Under the pieces are notes generated by a model. The model was not told the DNA's origin. It worked only from the letters and a program-made list of their open reading frames with translations, and made no database searches. A DNA stretch of 64,000 bases from Eleusine coracana subsp. coracana. Taxonomy: Eukaryota > Streptophyta > Magnoliopsida > Poales > Poaceae. Positions 11,213 through 22,926 of the stretch are shown here, piece by piece. A program made the position numbers and the translations under genes. Where the stretch lies: positions 33,278,903 to 33,342,902 of the forward strand of contig CM064423.1 in the NCBI GenBank assembly GCA_032690845.1. Direction: 5' to 3'. Position 1 is the first letter of the stretch; each line of letters starts with the position of its first letter.

Positions 11213-12421
11213 TGTTGATGATCCTTCAATGCTAAAAGAATAAATAGAGAAAGCACACTCTAGATGATATGCACGCTTGTCATGGTAGGATAATGTTGAC
11301 GGTTCTTAAATGCTAAATCTGATCGTCAACTGGTTGCATAAAACATATAAAAGAAATAACCAACATAGTGGTAGGAGTTTATTACTAAATTTCCACAAGT
11401 GTTGGTGAATATTTGTATGCAGGTGATTTATCCACTTATTACAGGGAAAGTAGAAGTAATTAGAGGAAGAAACACACTCCTGGCCAATCAGAGTGCAGTA
11501 CAAAGATCCATGGGCCCATAAACAGAGAAAACTGACATTCCAGAATGCCTAAAACCTTGATTATCGAATGGGGATAGTAAGTCAGTGTCCTAGAGAAAAC
11601 TCTGACCGAGTGGGGTCAGTGGATGTTCGGCCGAACAATCGTGTTTGGCCAAACAACATTGAGGCCCATTCGGCCCAGGCCTGCTCGGGAAGTCTTGCAC
11701 CGCCTTTCCAAGGTCAGTTCCCCTGCTTAGGGCGGCAGTTACCGCCTCCAGGAACCACCTTTGTGTGCTATATAAGGAGGGGAGTACCTCCACTCTCAAC
11801 ACAACACAAGAAGATTTAGTGCTTCACTCAAAAAGGCCTTAGCACTGCCAAAGTGCATAGAAAATAGGGAGAGAGTGAGCGAGAGTTCGGGGAAGCGCCA
11901 GGCTTGTCGGCAATCTTCCCCAGACTTGTACCTTGACGGATGCTTTCCTTTTCAAGTAAGTATTTGTGTTTCTAGTTAGAGTATTTTAGTCTTCTATAAG
12001 CGTGGATCCGAGACTTAGATAGTAATTGATAGTGTAGATGTCGTGTCTGGGCTAGAGGGTTGCCGTATGCCCCATAGTTTGTAGAGGTAGTCGGTTGGTG
12101 GTGACAGCCCTATCCGGCCTTAGTAATCTTCCACGTTCTGGTACGTCGTAGAGCTGTTGGCCGGAGTCGCCTGTGGATGCAGGGGTAAGCCAGTGCTTGA
12201 AGTAAGTAGTAATAAATCAAACCTATCTTATTATAGGATCCTTGACCATAGGAATCCTCTCTACCCTCTGCCTACCATATTCTTGTTGTCCTTGGACGGA
12301 CTAGTTTAGAAGAATAGCACACGCACGTTCCCTATGATTCGGTAACTTGGAATACTCTTGGTGAAATGCTACATCGGTATTTGTGCGCTTGCAGATTTAT
12401 CTGTGATCGTAAGAAATACCA
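11213..12421 (+). repeat. 3' LTR of gag-only element copy 1
   Basis: Starts TGTTGATGATCCTTCAATGC after the purine tract and ends ATACCA. At 11294, 81 bp in, is a second, similar start (TGTTGACGGTTCTTAAATGC). Twin palindromes lie at 11625-11636 and 11643-11654, a TATA box at 11769-11775 and the conserved block at about 12071-12139. Confidence 0.8.
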
Positions 12422-13640
12422 AGAAATAATAAAAGAAAGCATAAGGACATGCAATGAATGGCATGGATGATGATATGTAATAAGATAGCTTGAAACATGT
12501 AGGAAATTAAAAGAAAGCAATCATCATCACCGATACGTACACAGGCATATAAGAATACAAAAGAAAGACAAGACAATGTGTATGAAAATAAACCAAGTGA
12601 GATCATGACGAGTCAAAGCACAAGCGAATGAAAAACATGACTCATCAAAATCGACGAACACCATCAAAATCTCTCAAAATAAGATCTGAATGTATCTCCT
12701 ATCAAAAACACGTATACTCCCCCTAGATACAAGTTACTGTCCCTAGATCATGACACATGTCGCACTCCCTCTAGTCTATACTACTTCTCCCTTTTGTCAA
12801 CAAGCACAAAAAAGAAAGGGAAAACTACTGAGCGCTCGAGGTCGAAGGAGGTGGTGGTGCAACAACGTCCTTTGTGGTCTCTACCTTGAGCTGCTATGAT
12901 GGCTGATCCTGCGTCTGATCTAGCTCCTCTGCCTGAGTCTCTGCCACCTGAGCATTAAGCTACTCGAAGTATGAAAGATCCTCTGGTTACTCAAACTCTC
13001 TCCCCTGAGCTCCCCCTAGGATAGTGGAACTCTCCTGTGCAGCAGATGCTTAAAGGAGACTAAGGTCGTCCACAACCTGTTTGGAGAACCCTCCACGGAC
13101 CATGTCCTCTGCTACCTAGGGTGTATCAAGACTAGATTATGTACAAGAAGAAGGTGGAATGGAGGTAGCACCTATCTCTGTCTGTGGGGGTGCCTGAGTG
13201 GTGTGGACGATATCAGAGAATACCAGACTCTTGACTGCGGCTGAAGAGTGGAGGTAGAAGGCACTACCACGTATTGAGCTACAGACTATGTAGGTGAGGA
13301 AAACAACACAAACAGAGAGAAACTAGACAGCAAGGAGAACTACGAAGGTGAGAAAGATGGTCCTGCTCTCGCTATCTGAAACTCCCTAGAAAGTGAAGGT
13401 ACGCTACTGCCAGACTACGCTGTCATCATCATCATGAAGGGGCCTCTCTGAGTCAGGAGCTGCTAAAACTGCAGAAGTGTAGGGACTCCAGTCTGCTAAC
13501 TGTCCTATCCACACATCAGCTCCATCATCTGACCCCTCAGAAGAGTCATAATTTTCATCTGCTCCTGCTGCTGCTAAGGGGAAAAGATGACACGGGGCTA
13601 TAGACAAGAAAGGCTTAATGATGGGGTTTATTGCATGAGC
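12422..13640 (-). pseudogene. Sirevirus envelope-like region remnant and 3' region
   Basis: Resumes the minus-strand Sirevirus interrupted at 5465. Near 12795 the minus strand has a purine tract (aaagggagaag), like the one just after the envelope-like ORF of the complete Sirevirus (49846). Upstream of it on the minus strand are many short frames, Gln- and acid-rich (for example QQQEQMKIMTLLRG near 13570, and a frame at 13404-13658), broken by stops. The similarity in layout to 48386-49838 supports an envelope-like origin; the sequence is too decayed to be sure. The right end meets the LTR-like sequence near 13640-13660. Confidence 0.45.
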
Positions 13641-16561
13641 TTTTAGTTTCCTAAGCATCCTAATTACTAGGTGAGGTCATCCCAACCATCAATCCACAGG
13701 GTGCTAGCCAAGCCAAGTTCAACATCATCCACCAATCCCAACCATTCCCAACCATAACCATCCATAAACCACCAACTAATCAAGTGAGGGATCCAGGCCG
13801 CTCATGACCGTGAACACGGCTGTCATGATAGTTTTACACTGTGTAGAGGTTGCGTCACTTTACCCACAAGTCGTGATTTTGTCCCCTATTGCCAGGTGGA
13901 CTAGAATCTCTATGTTGCCACGCCGGCCAAGCACTAGCACACTTCCTTAGGTGTGTGGCCAGGAGATCACTACGAGGCTTTTACAAAGGATCTCCCAGTA
14001 CATGCTAGCCACTAAGGTTTCACTCCCATCCATAAGTGATAGCCCATCAACAAGCAACTCATCACCCCAAAAGCCCCCTCTTGAGCCATTCGGATACAAG
14101 GACAATCCTCTTGACTTCTATTCCCGACTCCACCAAATGCTACACCGACAATAGGAGAACTCCTAATTAATCAATCAAGTTGTTCCATAGCAGCCTTGTG
14201 ATGGCACTGTTGTCCTGGGTTACCGCTCCAAGAACCGGTTCCTTTGATCTACAACAAGCACCCCACCACCCAACATGTACCAACGGCACCACATCCATTC
14301 CATCAAACTTGTTGAGATCCCTAAGTCCATGTTGCTAAAAGAATTACCAAATTATACCCAATATGACATTGTTCATTAGTCAATATTAATTGAACCCAAT
14401 AACCCAATAAGCAACTAAGCATGTCTACCCATAGCTAATTAAACCTCTAGTTCAAGGTGATAAGGAAAAGATAAAGCAATACTAGTAAACCCTAACAATA
14501 GGTACCCATCCATTTGACACAAGCATGCAATTCTATAATAAACATTCATAATAGGATCAAAATGCATCAAGGACACTTGCCTGAAATTAGATGTTGCTGC
14601 TCAGTGATAACAAATCTTGATCTACATCATCGTATGATTCCCGTGCGTAAAAATCCTATTCGCGCAAGATGTACAAAGCATACACACAATAAATACACAA
14701 TGCAAGGTATAGAACAATTAGGTATGGTTGAACAAAGGTTGCAATTGGACAGTTTATCGTGGTACAAGAGTTTAGGCACCAGAATTGCCTAAATCAGAGT
14801 AATAGATGAAAAGATGTGCAAGATTGAAGTTACAAGGGCTAAAGTGCAACAAAGAGAGGTGAAAAGGACATGTAGTTTAATTAACAGGTAAAACAAAGGC
14901 TAACATGCAAGGTGATAATCCTGTGTACTGGGTTCACAATTTTATAGACCATGGTAAGGTGTTAGTCCATGTGTCGCTGCGGACCATGAAAATGGGTGAG
15001 CAGCGCTGCTACTGTATGAACAGACATCATGGCAAAAGAAATGCGTGTTCTCATTTATCTGATACACAAATAAAGATGGGACATGAACTATTATGTTGAA
15101 CGTTATGTGGAATATGATAATAGCATGATTATTTGTATGGGACTTCACATGATCACGAGATCAATGGGTTTGAATAGGACAAGGCGTGCAGTGACAATTT
15201 AGACGCCGACGGTGTTCCTGGAGACGTTATGGCAGATCTCAGGGTGTGCTCCTAGGAATAAGAAGACCATTTTGTGGAATACGATAAGGTGTGGCATGTG
15301 AATCAATACAACAACCAGAAATGCTTGGAACATCCAGAACATGGAGCAGCTGGCACGGACATCTAGATCTCGGAGGCATCAAGGCACCTCTGCCAGCGAT
15401 TTCTAGAGATGTTGTAAGGCACATACAGGCGCACGTCTTGGTGGAATTTGGTGGAGTTTGGCTGGGCCAATCGCTAGGAACGCGAGTGGCCATTTGTAGA
15501 TCTGGCAACTCGGCACAACAGGGCGATGTTCATGATGGTGTTCTGGTTGGTGCGCAAAGGATCTAAGCTCATCCTCCTGTGGATATGTGGAAGACATGAT
15601 GGAACATAATATGGAGTAGATATCGTGAACGATAAAGCATCTGATCAATGGGGAACGCAAAGAATAGACCTGGTACACAAGCTGAACGTGCCTAGGACCA
15701 GGGCAGCCGGCAATGCAATTTCGGGTCGCATTCTCCAGAGTTAGGCTGCATGATTGAAGGGACAAATTGAATATATGTGTTCATATGTGAGTGGAAAATG
15801 TCAGGATGTGTTGGATGGGATAGATAGTCACCGACAAACAAGGTCAATCGGTGGAAACATGATGAGGTCGTGCAGCGGCAGTTTGAACACAGATCGCGTT
15901 CCTGGTTACACCATGATGGTTCTAGGGGAACCCTCTGGTGGAGATGATCACAAGAACCTGGAACACAAGTAGGAGTGTCGGTTGTGTCAATACTATCTCT
16001 GGATTGGCAATAAAGGGAATGGTTTTACCTTCACGCGTGCTGGATTCACCCAGATCAGGGAGCTGCTGCCATTGCGATGTAGATCCCAGATGCATCCGAG
16101 GTCCAATGGCTCTGAGTTTTGGATATGTTGTAGAGGACATCAGGGGTGCAACTCCATGTAAAAATTTCTGGCATATGGATGGGTGGATCACCGGGAACGT
16201 CGATGCCAATCAGAAGCACTGCAGTTGGACGCGAGGGCAGACAAGAGTGGCGGCAGCCTGGCGACGTGGTGAGGGTTTGAGGGTGTGGGGATTTCGTGGG
16301 GGAGGGATGGTATTTATAGGAGAGGTGAGGGCAGGTGGGGGAAGAGTATGAACAGGCAATTAAGAGGAATTAATGCATTTATTGGAGGCAAACATGGAAG
16401 GCATAGGAAATATGGAAAGGATATTATTCGCTTGTTCTTTCCTTATGAATATTTATGGAAGGTGGAGTTTCTTTCTATAGAAATGTTTATGGAAGGTGGG
16501 TTTATTTCCATAGAAATGTTTATGGAAGGAGGGGATTCTTTCCATAGGAATGTTTATGGAA
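13641..16561 (-). repeat. LTR-like sequence, minus strand (left portion)
   Basis: Non-coding, with no domain in any frame. It is the part left of the CRM-like insertion; the right part is 23364-23848. Together they look like one long gypsy-type LTR, about 3.4 kb, starting TGTCACATCCC on the minus strand at 23848. Phrases such as accgtgaacacggctgtcatgatag (13806-13830) and a stretch on cactttacccacaagtcgtg (13855-13874) resemble sequences common near LTR ends in grasses. No left terminus or target duplication was found, so whether it is solo or truncated is open. Confidence 0.4.
16452..16561. repeat. Tandem repeat, about 34-bp unit, four copies
   Basis: Units beginning tttatggaaggtgg start at 16452, 16486, 16519 and 16553. 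The fourth is cut by the CRM-like element; its remainder follows the target duplication at 23359 (tggaaggcgggg). Confidence 0.75.
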
Positions 16562-17201
16562 TGATGAGGACATCAACGACATACGAATAATGACGACCGA
16601 AGATGGCGCGCCAAACCAAGTTATGACGCCTCCACCTCTCGTCGTCGCGCCTCCTCGAGTTACGGATCCATCTTCTAACGAGACGACAACGTACAAGGGC
16701 CCAATCACTAGAGCTCGAGCCCAGGAACTGAAGACGGTTTTGATGCTAAGGAATGACGGCCCAGGATGACGCCGCCCGAAGGCCCACATGGCCCAAGTCG
16801 TGCGACTCCCTCTCCACCGCGCGCCTCTCCACTTCAGCCGGCCCTAGATGCCTTGTCCTCCCCCTATTTAGTCAAGGGCTGCGCCCCTTGCAATCTTCGA
16901 GTTTTGTTTTAAGTTTAGCTTAGCTATACATCCGTCTCTCGACGTGAATTCAGAACTCCACCTTCGTGCAATACATCAGATTGCTCGCCTCTAATTCTTG
17001 CTGGTTCTTCGATTGCGCGTAAGAATTGATCCTCGTGATCAGGTTGATCTTGTTTACCGCAAGGTTAATATCCTCCAGAAGTTGGTTCAGCGATTGCATT
17101 GGCGCTTCGACTTGCTCGTCGTAGTCGGATCGTGAGGGTCGACATCCACCAAATCGAAGTTATCTCCACTCGCCGAAAGATCGGGCACTCTACACCTATC
17201 A
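16562..17201 (+). repeat. 5' LTR of the CRM-like element
   Basis: 640 bp, TGATGAGG...CACCTATCA, preceded by the duplication tggaa and followed by the primer-binding site. The first 200 or so bases are homologous to the stretch that encodes the polyprotein C-terminus in the 3' copy. Confidence 0.92.
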
Positions 17202-17203
17202 AG

Positions 17204-17216
17204 TGGTATCAGATTC
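17204..17216 (+). other. Primer-binding site of the CRM-like element
   Basis: TGGTATCAGATTC two bases after the LTR, a near match to the 3' end of initiator tRNA-Met. The internally deleted relative has the same site at 47631. Confidence 0.8.
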
Positions 17217-18187
17217 CAGTGTTTCTCGGTGAGTTTTATCCAAGTCCACATAAACCAAAAACTACAAAAAAAAAAAGTTTACCCCAGTACGGTTTTGAGC
17301 CTCGCACTTTCGTTCAATAATTTGCGTTGTTGAGTTTTTGTGCTTTCGCTTTTGATCGTTGCTGGTACATTGTGTTTCATCGTTTTCTTCCTATCATCGT
17401 CGTATCCTTCCGCCGTGCCGCGTGTTTTCACCACACAGTTTGCTTTCCGCCGCATCTGTTTACCCCGTCTCGCTTGCCAAGTTGTGGTCAGCCGATCGCT
17501 TGCTAAAATTTTCCGCTACACCGTGAGTCCGGGTCAATCACTGCCTCACCGATCGAGTCCTACTCGGTTACGTCGTGACCCACTCGCCTCGCTGATCGAG
17601 TCCTACTCGGTTACGTCGTGACCCGCTCGCCTCGCCCTGTGTTTGGTTCTGTTCGGTTTTTTTTTAATTACCGTTCTACCCCTGCCTCAAAAAAAAAGCG
17701 CTTGTGCTTAATTGCTTATTTGAGGTCTCATTGTTTATATTTTCAGCAAAAAGTATAAAAAAAAGAGAGAAAAAAAAAGAAAGAAAAAAAGAAAAAAAAG
17801 AGAAAAAAAAAGAGCGTCCGAGCAACACAGGCGACGCGTTCTTGCTGCACTTTGTTTTGATTCTTCTTCCTTCGTCTTGCACTTGTACCGGCAGCAATCT
17901 TTTCACGTTTAGCACCATTATTCAGCTTTGCAGTTATTGTTTGAATTGTGCTAACCCTTGGATTGAGTGCAGCCTCCTAGCCCCACAAATTTTCTACTAC
18001 GAGCAGGTTTTTGTTTCACCACGCGATCGCTCCTCCAATCTTCCACCGTTTTTACCTGTGGTTGCAGTTCACGCTTGCGTGCTTGGTAAGGACGGGTAAG
18101 AATTTGATAACAACTTTTTGATTGAGCTTTTCATCCACCACTCACCTCTCGTTGTAGGATCCCGCTTTTTGTATTGCTTGTCTTTCT
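17217..18187 (+). other. Leader of the CRM-like element
   Basis: Untranslated region of about 970 bp between primer-binding site and gag. It contains a 43-bp tandem duplication (copies starting at 17551 and 17594, gatcgagtcctactcggtta) and an A/G-rich low-complexity run at 17757-17812. No supported ORF. Confidence 0.6.
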
Positions 18188-19300
18188 ATGGCAGAAAACA
18201 GCTCGAAGTCGGAGGAGCTCACCCTCCAGGATGTCCAGGCACGGGTAGATGGTCTACAAAACGACATGAAGACGATGCACGAGAGACTTGACTCTACGGT
18301 CACTTCGTCGAATGAGCATTTTGATCAACTGGACCTCGCTGATACGGCTGCCCGCACCACGCTCGCGACGCTCATGACTCGTCTTGAGGCCATGTCGACG
18401 CAGCTTGGGACCATGACGACGCAGCTCACGGAGTTGCAACATGCACGTGACTACGGCGCCGACACCGAGCAGGACGACGACAATCGCCGTGGTCGTGCTC
18501 GTAGGGTACGTGTTCCTATTAATGATTCTTTTGCCAAAATAAAATTTCGTATTCCCACTTTCAATGGCAAATATGATCTGGGTGCTTATCTCGATTGGGA
18601 ATTAGAGGTTGAACAAAAATTTGCATGCCATGATATTCCTGCTAATTTACAAGTTAAGGCTGCTATTAGTGAATTTACTGAATTTGCTTTACTTTGGTGG
18701 CGTGAGTATAGACAAAGATATCCTGATAATATTCCAGCCACTTGGAAGGCATTAAAAGCTGCTATGCGTCATCGTTTTGTGCCGTCATATTATGCTAGAG
18801 ATTTGCTTAATCAAATGCAGTGTTTTCAACAAGGTTCACTTTCCGTAGAGGATTATTATCAAGCTTTGCAAAAGGATATGATTCGCCGTGGTTTAGTTGA
18901 ACTAGATGATGCTGCTATGGCTCGCTTTAGGGGTGGGTTAAATCATGAAATTCAGAACATTCTTGATTATAAGCATTATGATGATATGACCACTTTATTT
19001 GAATATGCTTGTAAAGCTGAACGTGAAGTGCAGGATCGACAATCTTCGTCAAGACCTAACATTTTTGTAGGGTCCAAGACGCCTTCAGCTCCACGGTCGA
19101 CACCTCCTTCCACGTCGTGCGACCACTCCTCGACCACGTCCAAGTCGAGTGCTCCATCCACGGTCAAATCTGCCTCGATCGTGCCGTCCTCCTCGTCGTC
19201 TGGACGAGCTCGTGATATTCAGTGTCACCGTTGCCGAGGATTTGGTCATGTGATACGCGATTGTCCAAATAAACGAACTATGTTGATTCGTGACGAGGTG
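18188..19300 (+). pseudogene. gag of the CRM-like element
   Basis: Starts at Met of MAENSSKSEELTLQD; about 370 gag residues before the frame shifts. Order: a predicted coiled coil (residues about 10-90, repeated LxxL and MxTQL spacing), a basic linker (RRGRARRVRV), the Retrotrans_gag core (about 115-290; FRIPTFNGKYDLGAYLDWEL, then ALLWWREYRQRYPD and FVPSYYARDLLNQMQ), a Ser/Pro-rich linker, and an intact CX2CX4HX4C knuckle with ligands C346, C349, H354 and C359. Gag builds the cytoplasmic particle and binds RNA. A frameshift at about 19295-19305 separates it from pol, which continues in another frame. Confidence 0.88.
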
Positions 19301-19575
19301 GGTATTCTTCTGCTAGTGATTCTGAAGATATTCAGCAGACTATGCTTGCCACTAATCATGCAGATAATACGGAGCTTCATGTCGACTCTAGTGCCGCCGA
19401 TAGGTATGCAACTCTTGTTGTGCAGCGTGTTCTTAGTACACAGGTCGTTCAGGATGAAAAGCATCAGCGCCACAACATTTTTCATATCAAAGGCATTGTG
19501 CAAGAACGAGCGGCCCGTATAATCATCGATGGTGGCAGTTATAACAATTTGGCTAGTACGACCTTGGTGGAGTAG
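19301..19575 (+). pseudogene. Protease segment of CRM-like pol
   Basis: In the frame after the gag frameshift. The retroviral-type aspartic protease motif IIIDGGS has its catalytic Asp codon at 19528-19530, followed by YNNLAS. Such proteases cut the polyprotein. A TAG stop at 19573-19575 ends this open stretch; the same frame continues in the next entry. Confidence 0.75.
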
Positions 19576-21369
19576 TTGTCATTGCCAACAAGGAAGCATC
19601 CATATCCCTATCACGTTCAATGGCTTAATGATGGCGGCAAAATAAAGGTAACGCGCCCGGTACGTGTTCCTTTCTCTCTTGGCGCCTATTCTGATTTTGT
19701 AGATTGTGATGTTGTTCCAATGGAAGCATGCTCTTTGTTGCTTGGCCGTCCTTGGCAATATGATGTTGATAGTGTTCATCATGGTCGCTTCAATTATTAT
19801 TCCTTCATGTTTAAGGGTCAGAAAATTGTTATTCATCCTATGACACCTGAACAAGTTCTTAAAGATGATATTGCTCGCGCGGCAAAAGCTGCAAAATTGG
19901 TTACATCGCCTCCTGTTGCACCTGTTCAACATGAGATCAAATTGAATAACCCTATCTTGCTTGCTACACGTGCTGATTTTGATGAATTACATGATGCTAA
20001 TCTGTTTTGCTATGCGCTAGTTTGCCCTCGTATGCTTGTTTCACTAGATGAGGCGCCTATGTTGCATATTCCTTCTGCTATTGCTAACCTTTTGCAGGAC
20101 TATAAAGATGTTTTCCCCGCTGAATTGCCACCAGGTCTTCCTCCTATTCGTGGCATAGAACATCAGATTGATTTAATTCCAGGCGCACAGCTCCCTAATC
20201 GCGCCCCGTACCGCACAAATCCTGAGGAGACGAAAGAAATTCAGCGTCAAGTGCAGGCATTGCTTGATAAAGGTTACATTCATGAGTCTCTCAGCCCTTG
20301 TTCGGTTCCTGTTTTGCTTGTTCCTAAGAAAGATGGTTCTTGGCGTATGTGTGTAGATTGTCGTGCAATTAACAATATTATAATTCGTTATCGATATCCT
20401 ATACCACGCCTTGATGATATGCTTGATGAACTTAGTGGTGCCACAATTTTCTCTAAGGTTGATTTGCGTAGTGGTTACCATCAAATAAGAATGAAATTAG
20501 GAGATGAATGGAAAACGGCTTTTAAAACTAAATTTGGCTTATATGAATGGTTGGTTATGCCGTTTGGATTGTCTAATGCTCCTAGCACTTTTATGCGCTT
20601 AATGAATGAAGTTCTTCGGCCTTTCATTGGAATATTTGTTGTTGTCTATTTTGATGATATCCTTATATACAGCAAATCCATGAATGAGCATTTAGATCAT
20701 TTGCGTGCTGTTTTTGATGCTTTGCGTGCTGCTCACTTGTTTGGGAACATGGAAAACTGCAATTTTTGCACGCAACGTGTTTCGTTTCTTGGATATGTTA
20801 TTACTCCACAGGGTATTGAGGTGGATAGCAGCAAGGTGGACGCCATTCAGAGTTGGCCCCGACCGACGACGGTCACACAGGTTCGCAGTTTTCTTGGTCT
20901 TGCAGGCTTCTATCGTCGTTTTGTGCGGGATTTCAGTTCTATTGCTGCACCATTACATGAGCTGACCAAGAAGGGTGCGCCATTTGAGTCGGGCGCACCA
21001 CAAGACGACGCATTCAACACTTTAAAGGAACGGTTAACTCATGCTCCTCTCTTACAATTGCCTAATTTTGATAAAGTGTTTGAATTGGAATGTGATGCTA
21101 GTGGAATTGGTTTAGGTGCTGTTTTGTTGCAAGATCATAAACCCATTGCTTATTTTAGTGAGAAGTTAAGTGGTTCTGCTCTTAAATATTCCACTTATGA
21201 TAAAGAACTTTATGCTTTAGTAAGAACTTTACAAACATGGCAGCATTATTTATGGCCTCGCGAATTTATTATTCATTCTGATCATGAGGCTTTGAAACAT
21301 ATTAGAACCCAAACTAATCTGAATCGTCGTCATGCTAAATGGGTTGAATTTATTGAATCTTTTCCATAA
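19576..21369 (+). pseudogene. Reverse transcriptase and RNase H of CRM-like pol
   Basis: 597 codons open between TAG (19573) and TAA (21367). Order: the rest of the protease domain (residues about 1-90), reverse transcriptase (about 230-410; VPKKDGSWRMCVDCRAINN, KVDLRSGYHQIRM, YEWLVMPFGLSNAPSTF) with the catalytic YFDD at 20647-20658, the LGYVITPQGIEVD connection, then RNase H starting near ELECDASGIGLGAVLLQD with the TYDKELYALVR and FIIHSDHEAL motifs. Catalytic residues are intact; only the stop codons disable it. It copies element RNA to DNA in the particle. Confidence 0.9.
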
Positions 21370-22926
21370 AACATTAAACATAAAAACGGGAAGGAAAATG
21401 TGATTGCCGATGCTTTGTCTCGTCGTTATATGATGCTGTCCCAATTAGACTTTAAAATCTTTCGTTTGCAAGCTTTGAAAGATCAATATGTGAATGATGC
21501 TGATTTTCGTGATATTATGATGCATTGTAAGGATGGCAAACCTTGAAGCAAATTTCATATGCAGGATGGGTTCTTGTTTCGTGCTAACAAGCTGTGTATT
21601 CCAGCTAGCTCGGTTCGTCTTTTGTTGTTACCTGAGGCGCATGGAGGTGGTCTTATGGGTCACTTCGGCGTTTTCAAGACACATGAGGTGTTGACCAACC
21701 ATTTCTTTTGGCCACGGATGCGCCATGATGTTGAGCGCCTTGTTGCACGCTGTACTACATGTCAAAAAGCTAAATCTCGTTTGGGTAATCATGGTTTGTA
21801 TATGCCCTTGCCTGTTCCCTCTTCTCCTTGGCATGATATTTCGATGGATTTTGTTTTGGGATTGCCTCGCATTAAAAAGGGGAGGGACAGTATTTTTGTG
21901 GTTGTTGATCGTTTCTCTAAAATGGCTCACTTTATACCTTGTCATAAAACTGATGATGCCTCAAATGTTGCTGAATTGTTCTTTAGAGAGATTGTTAGAT
22001 TGCATGGAATTCCTAAAACAATTGTCTCTGATCGTGATGCTAAGTTTTTTAGTCATTTTTGGCGTTCTCTTTAAATTAAATTAGGAACTAAGCTGCTGTT
22101 TAGTACTACTTGTCATCCTCAAACTGATGGGCAAACTGAGGAAGTAAATAGAACTTTGTCTGCTATGCTTAGAGCTGTTCTAGATAAAAACTTAAGACGT
22201 TGGGAAGATTGTTTACCGCATGTTGAATTTGCTTATAATCGTGCTACACATTCTGCCACTAAGATGTGTCCTTTTGAGGTTGTTTATGGCTATGTTCCTA
22301 GGGCGCCTATTGATTTGTTTGATATTGATGCTGAAGATGAACCACATGTTGATACTCTTGCTCATATTGATCACATGAAACAATTGCATGAAGAAACACA
22401 ACACAACATTGCCGTTGCTAATAAAAAGTATCAAGCTGCTGGTAGTAAAGATAGAAAACATATTTCTTTTGTACCTGGTGATTTGGTTTGGTTGCACTTG
22501 CGTAAAGATAGATTTCCTACTTTGTGTCGTTCTAAACTGATGCCTCGTGCTGCTGGTCCTTTTAAAGTGCTAACCAAGATTAACGATAATGCTTATGTTC
22601 TTGACTTGCCCATGGAGTTTGGTGTTTCCACTAGATTTAATGTTGCAGATTTGAAACCATACTTGGGTGAGGATGATGAGTTGCCTTCGAGGACGACTTC
22701 ACTTCAAGAAGGGGAGGATGATGAGGACATCAACGACATACGAATAATGACGACGGAAGATGGCGCGCCAAACCAAGCTGTCACGCCTCCACCTCTCGTC
22801 GTCGTGCCTCCTCGAGTTATGGATCCATCTTCTAACGAGACAACGATGTACAAGGGCCCAATCACTAGAGCTCGAGCCCAGGAACTGAAGATGGTTTTGA
22901 TGCTAAGCAACAACGGCCCAGGATGA
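21370..22926 (+). pseudogene. Integrase and LTR-encoded C-terminus of CRM-like pol
   Basis: Same frame as the reverse transcriptase, with stops at 21544 (TGA) and 22072 (TAA). A zinc-binding HHCC domain (GHFGVFKTHEVL...CTTCQKAK, about 21650-21775) is followed by the catalytic core with Asp in SMDFVLGLP and VSDRDAKFF and Glu in QTDGQTEEVNRT (about 21840-22155). Then comes a GPF/Y module (AAGPFKVLTKINDNAYVLDL, about 22545-22610). The frame crosses the polypurine tract and enters the 3' LTR at 22719, ending at 22926 after GPITRARAQELK. Integrase inserts the cDNA; the LTR-encoded tail fits CRM-clade elements. No classical chromodomain is seen. Confidence 0.88.
22706..22718 (+). other. Polypurine tract of the CRM-like element
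   Basis: aagaaggggagga directly before the 3' LTR start TGATGAGG. It is also coding (EGEDD region) because pol reads through it. Confidence 0.8.

Larger units (their letters stand above)
5466..12421 (+). mobile_element. Non-autonomous gag-only gypsy-type retrotransposon (TR-GAG style), copy 1
   Basis: Two direct LTRs (5466-6727 and 11213-12421), a primer-binding-site-like sequence after the first and a purine-rich tract before the second. Between them only a gag-like frame can be read (6810 to about 8880); protease, reverse transcriptase and integrase are absent, and 8880-11192 is non-coding. This matches elements called TR-GAG or LARD, which depend on a partner for enzymes. It lies in a minus-strand Sirevirus. 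No target duplication is visible, because the first bases of the left LTR are lost. Confidence 0.75.

Noticed and set aside
15938..16351. Open frame of 137 codons on the plus strand
   Set aside because: Lies in LTR-like non-coding sequence antisense to the element, with no domain and ordinary composition.
17204..17216. Short tRNA-like match
   Set aside because: Only the 3'-terminal complement of a tRNA is present, as expected for a primer-binding site; no tRNA gene could be folded around it.
20647..20658. YFDD motif as a sign of an integrated pararetrovirus
   Set aside because: The order protease, reverse transcriptase, RNase H, integrase between LTRs with a target duplication identifies a Ty3/gypsy retrotransposon. 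No movement or coat protein motif is present.
19579..22497. Several minus-strand frames of about 100 codons across pol
   Set aside because: Shadows of the CRM-like pol gene; no domain.
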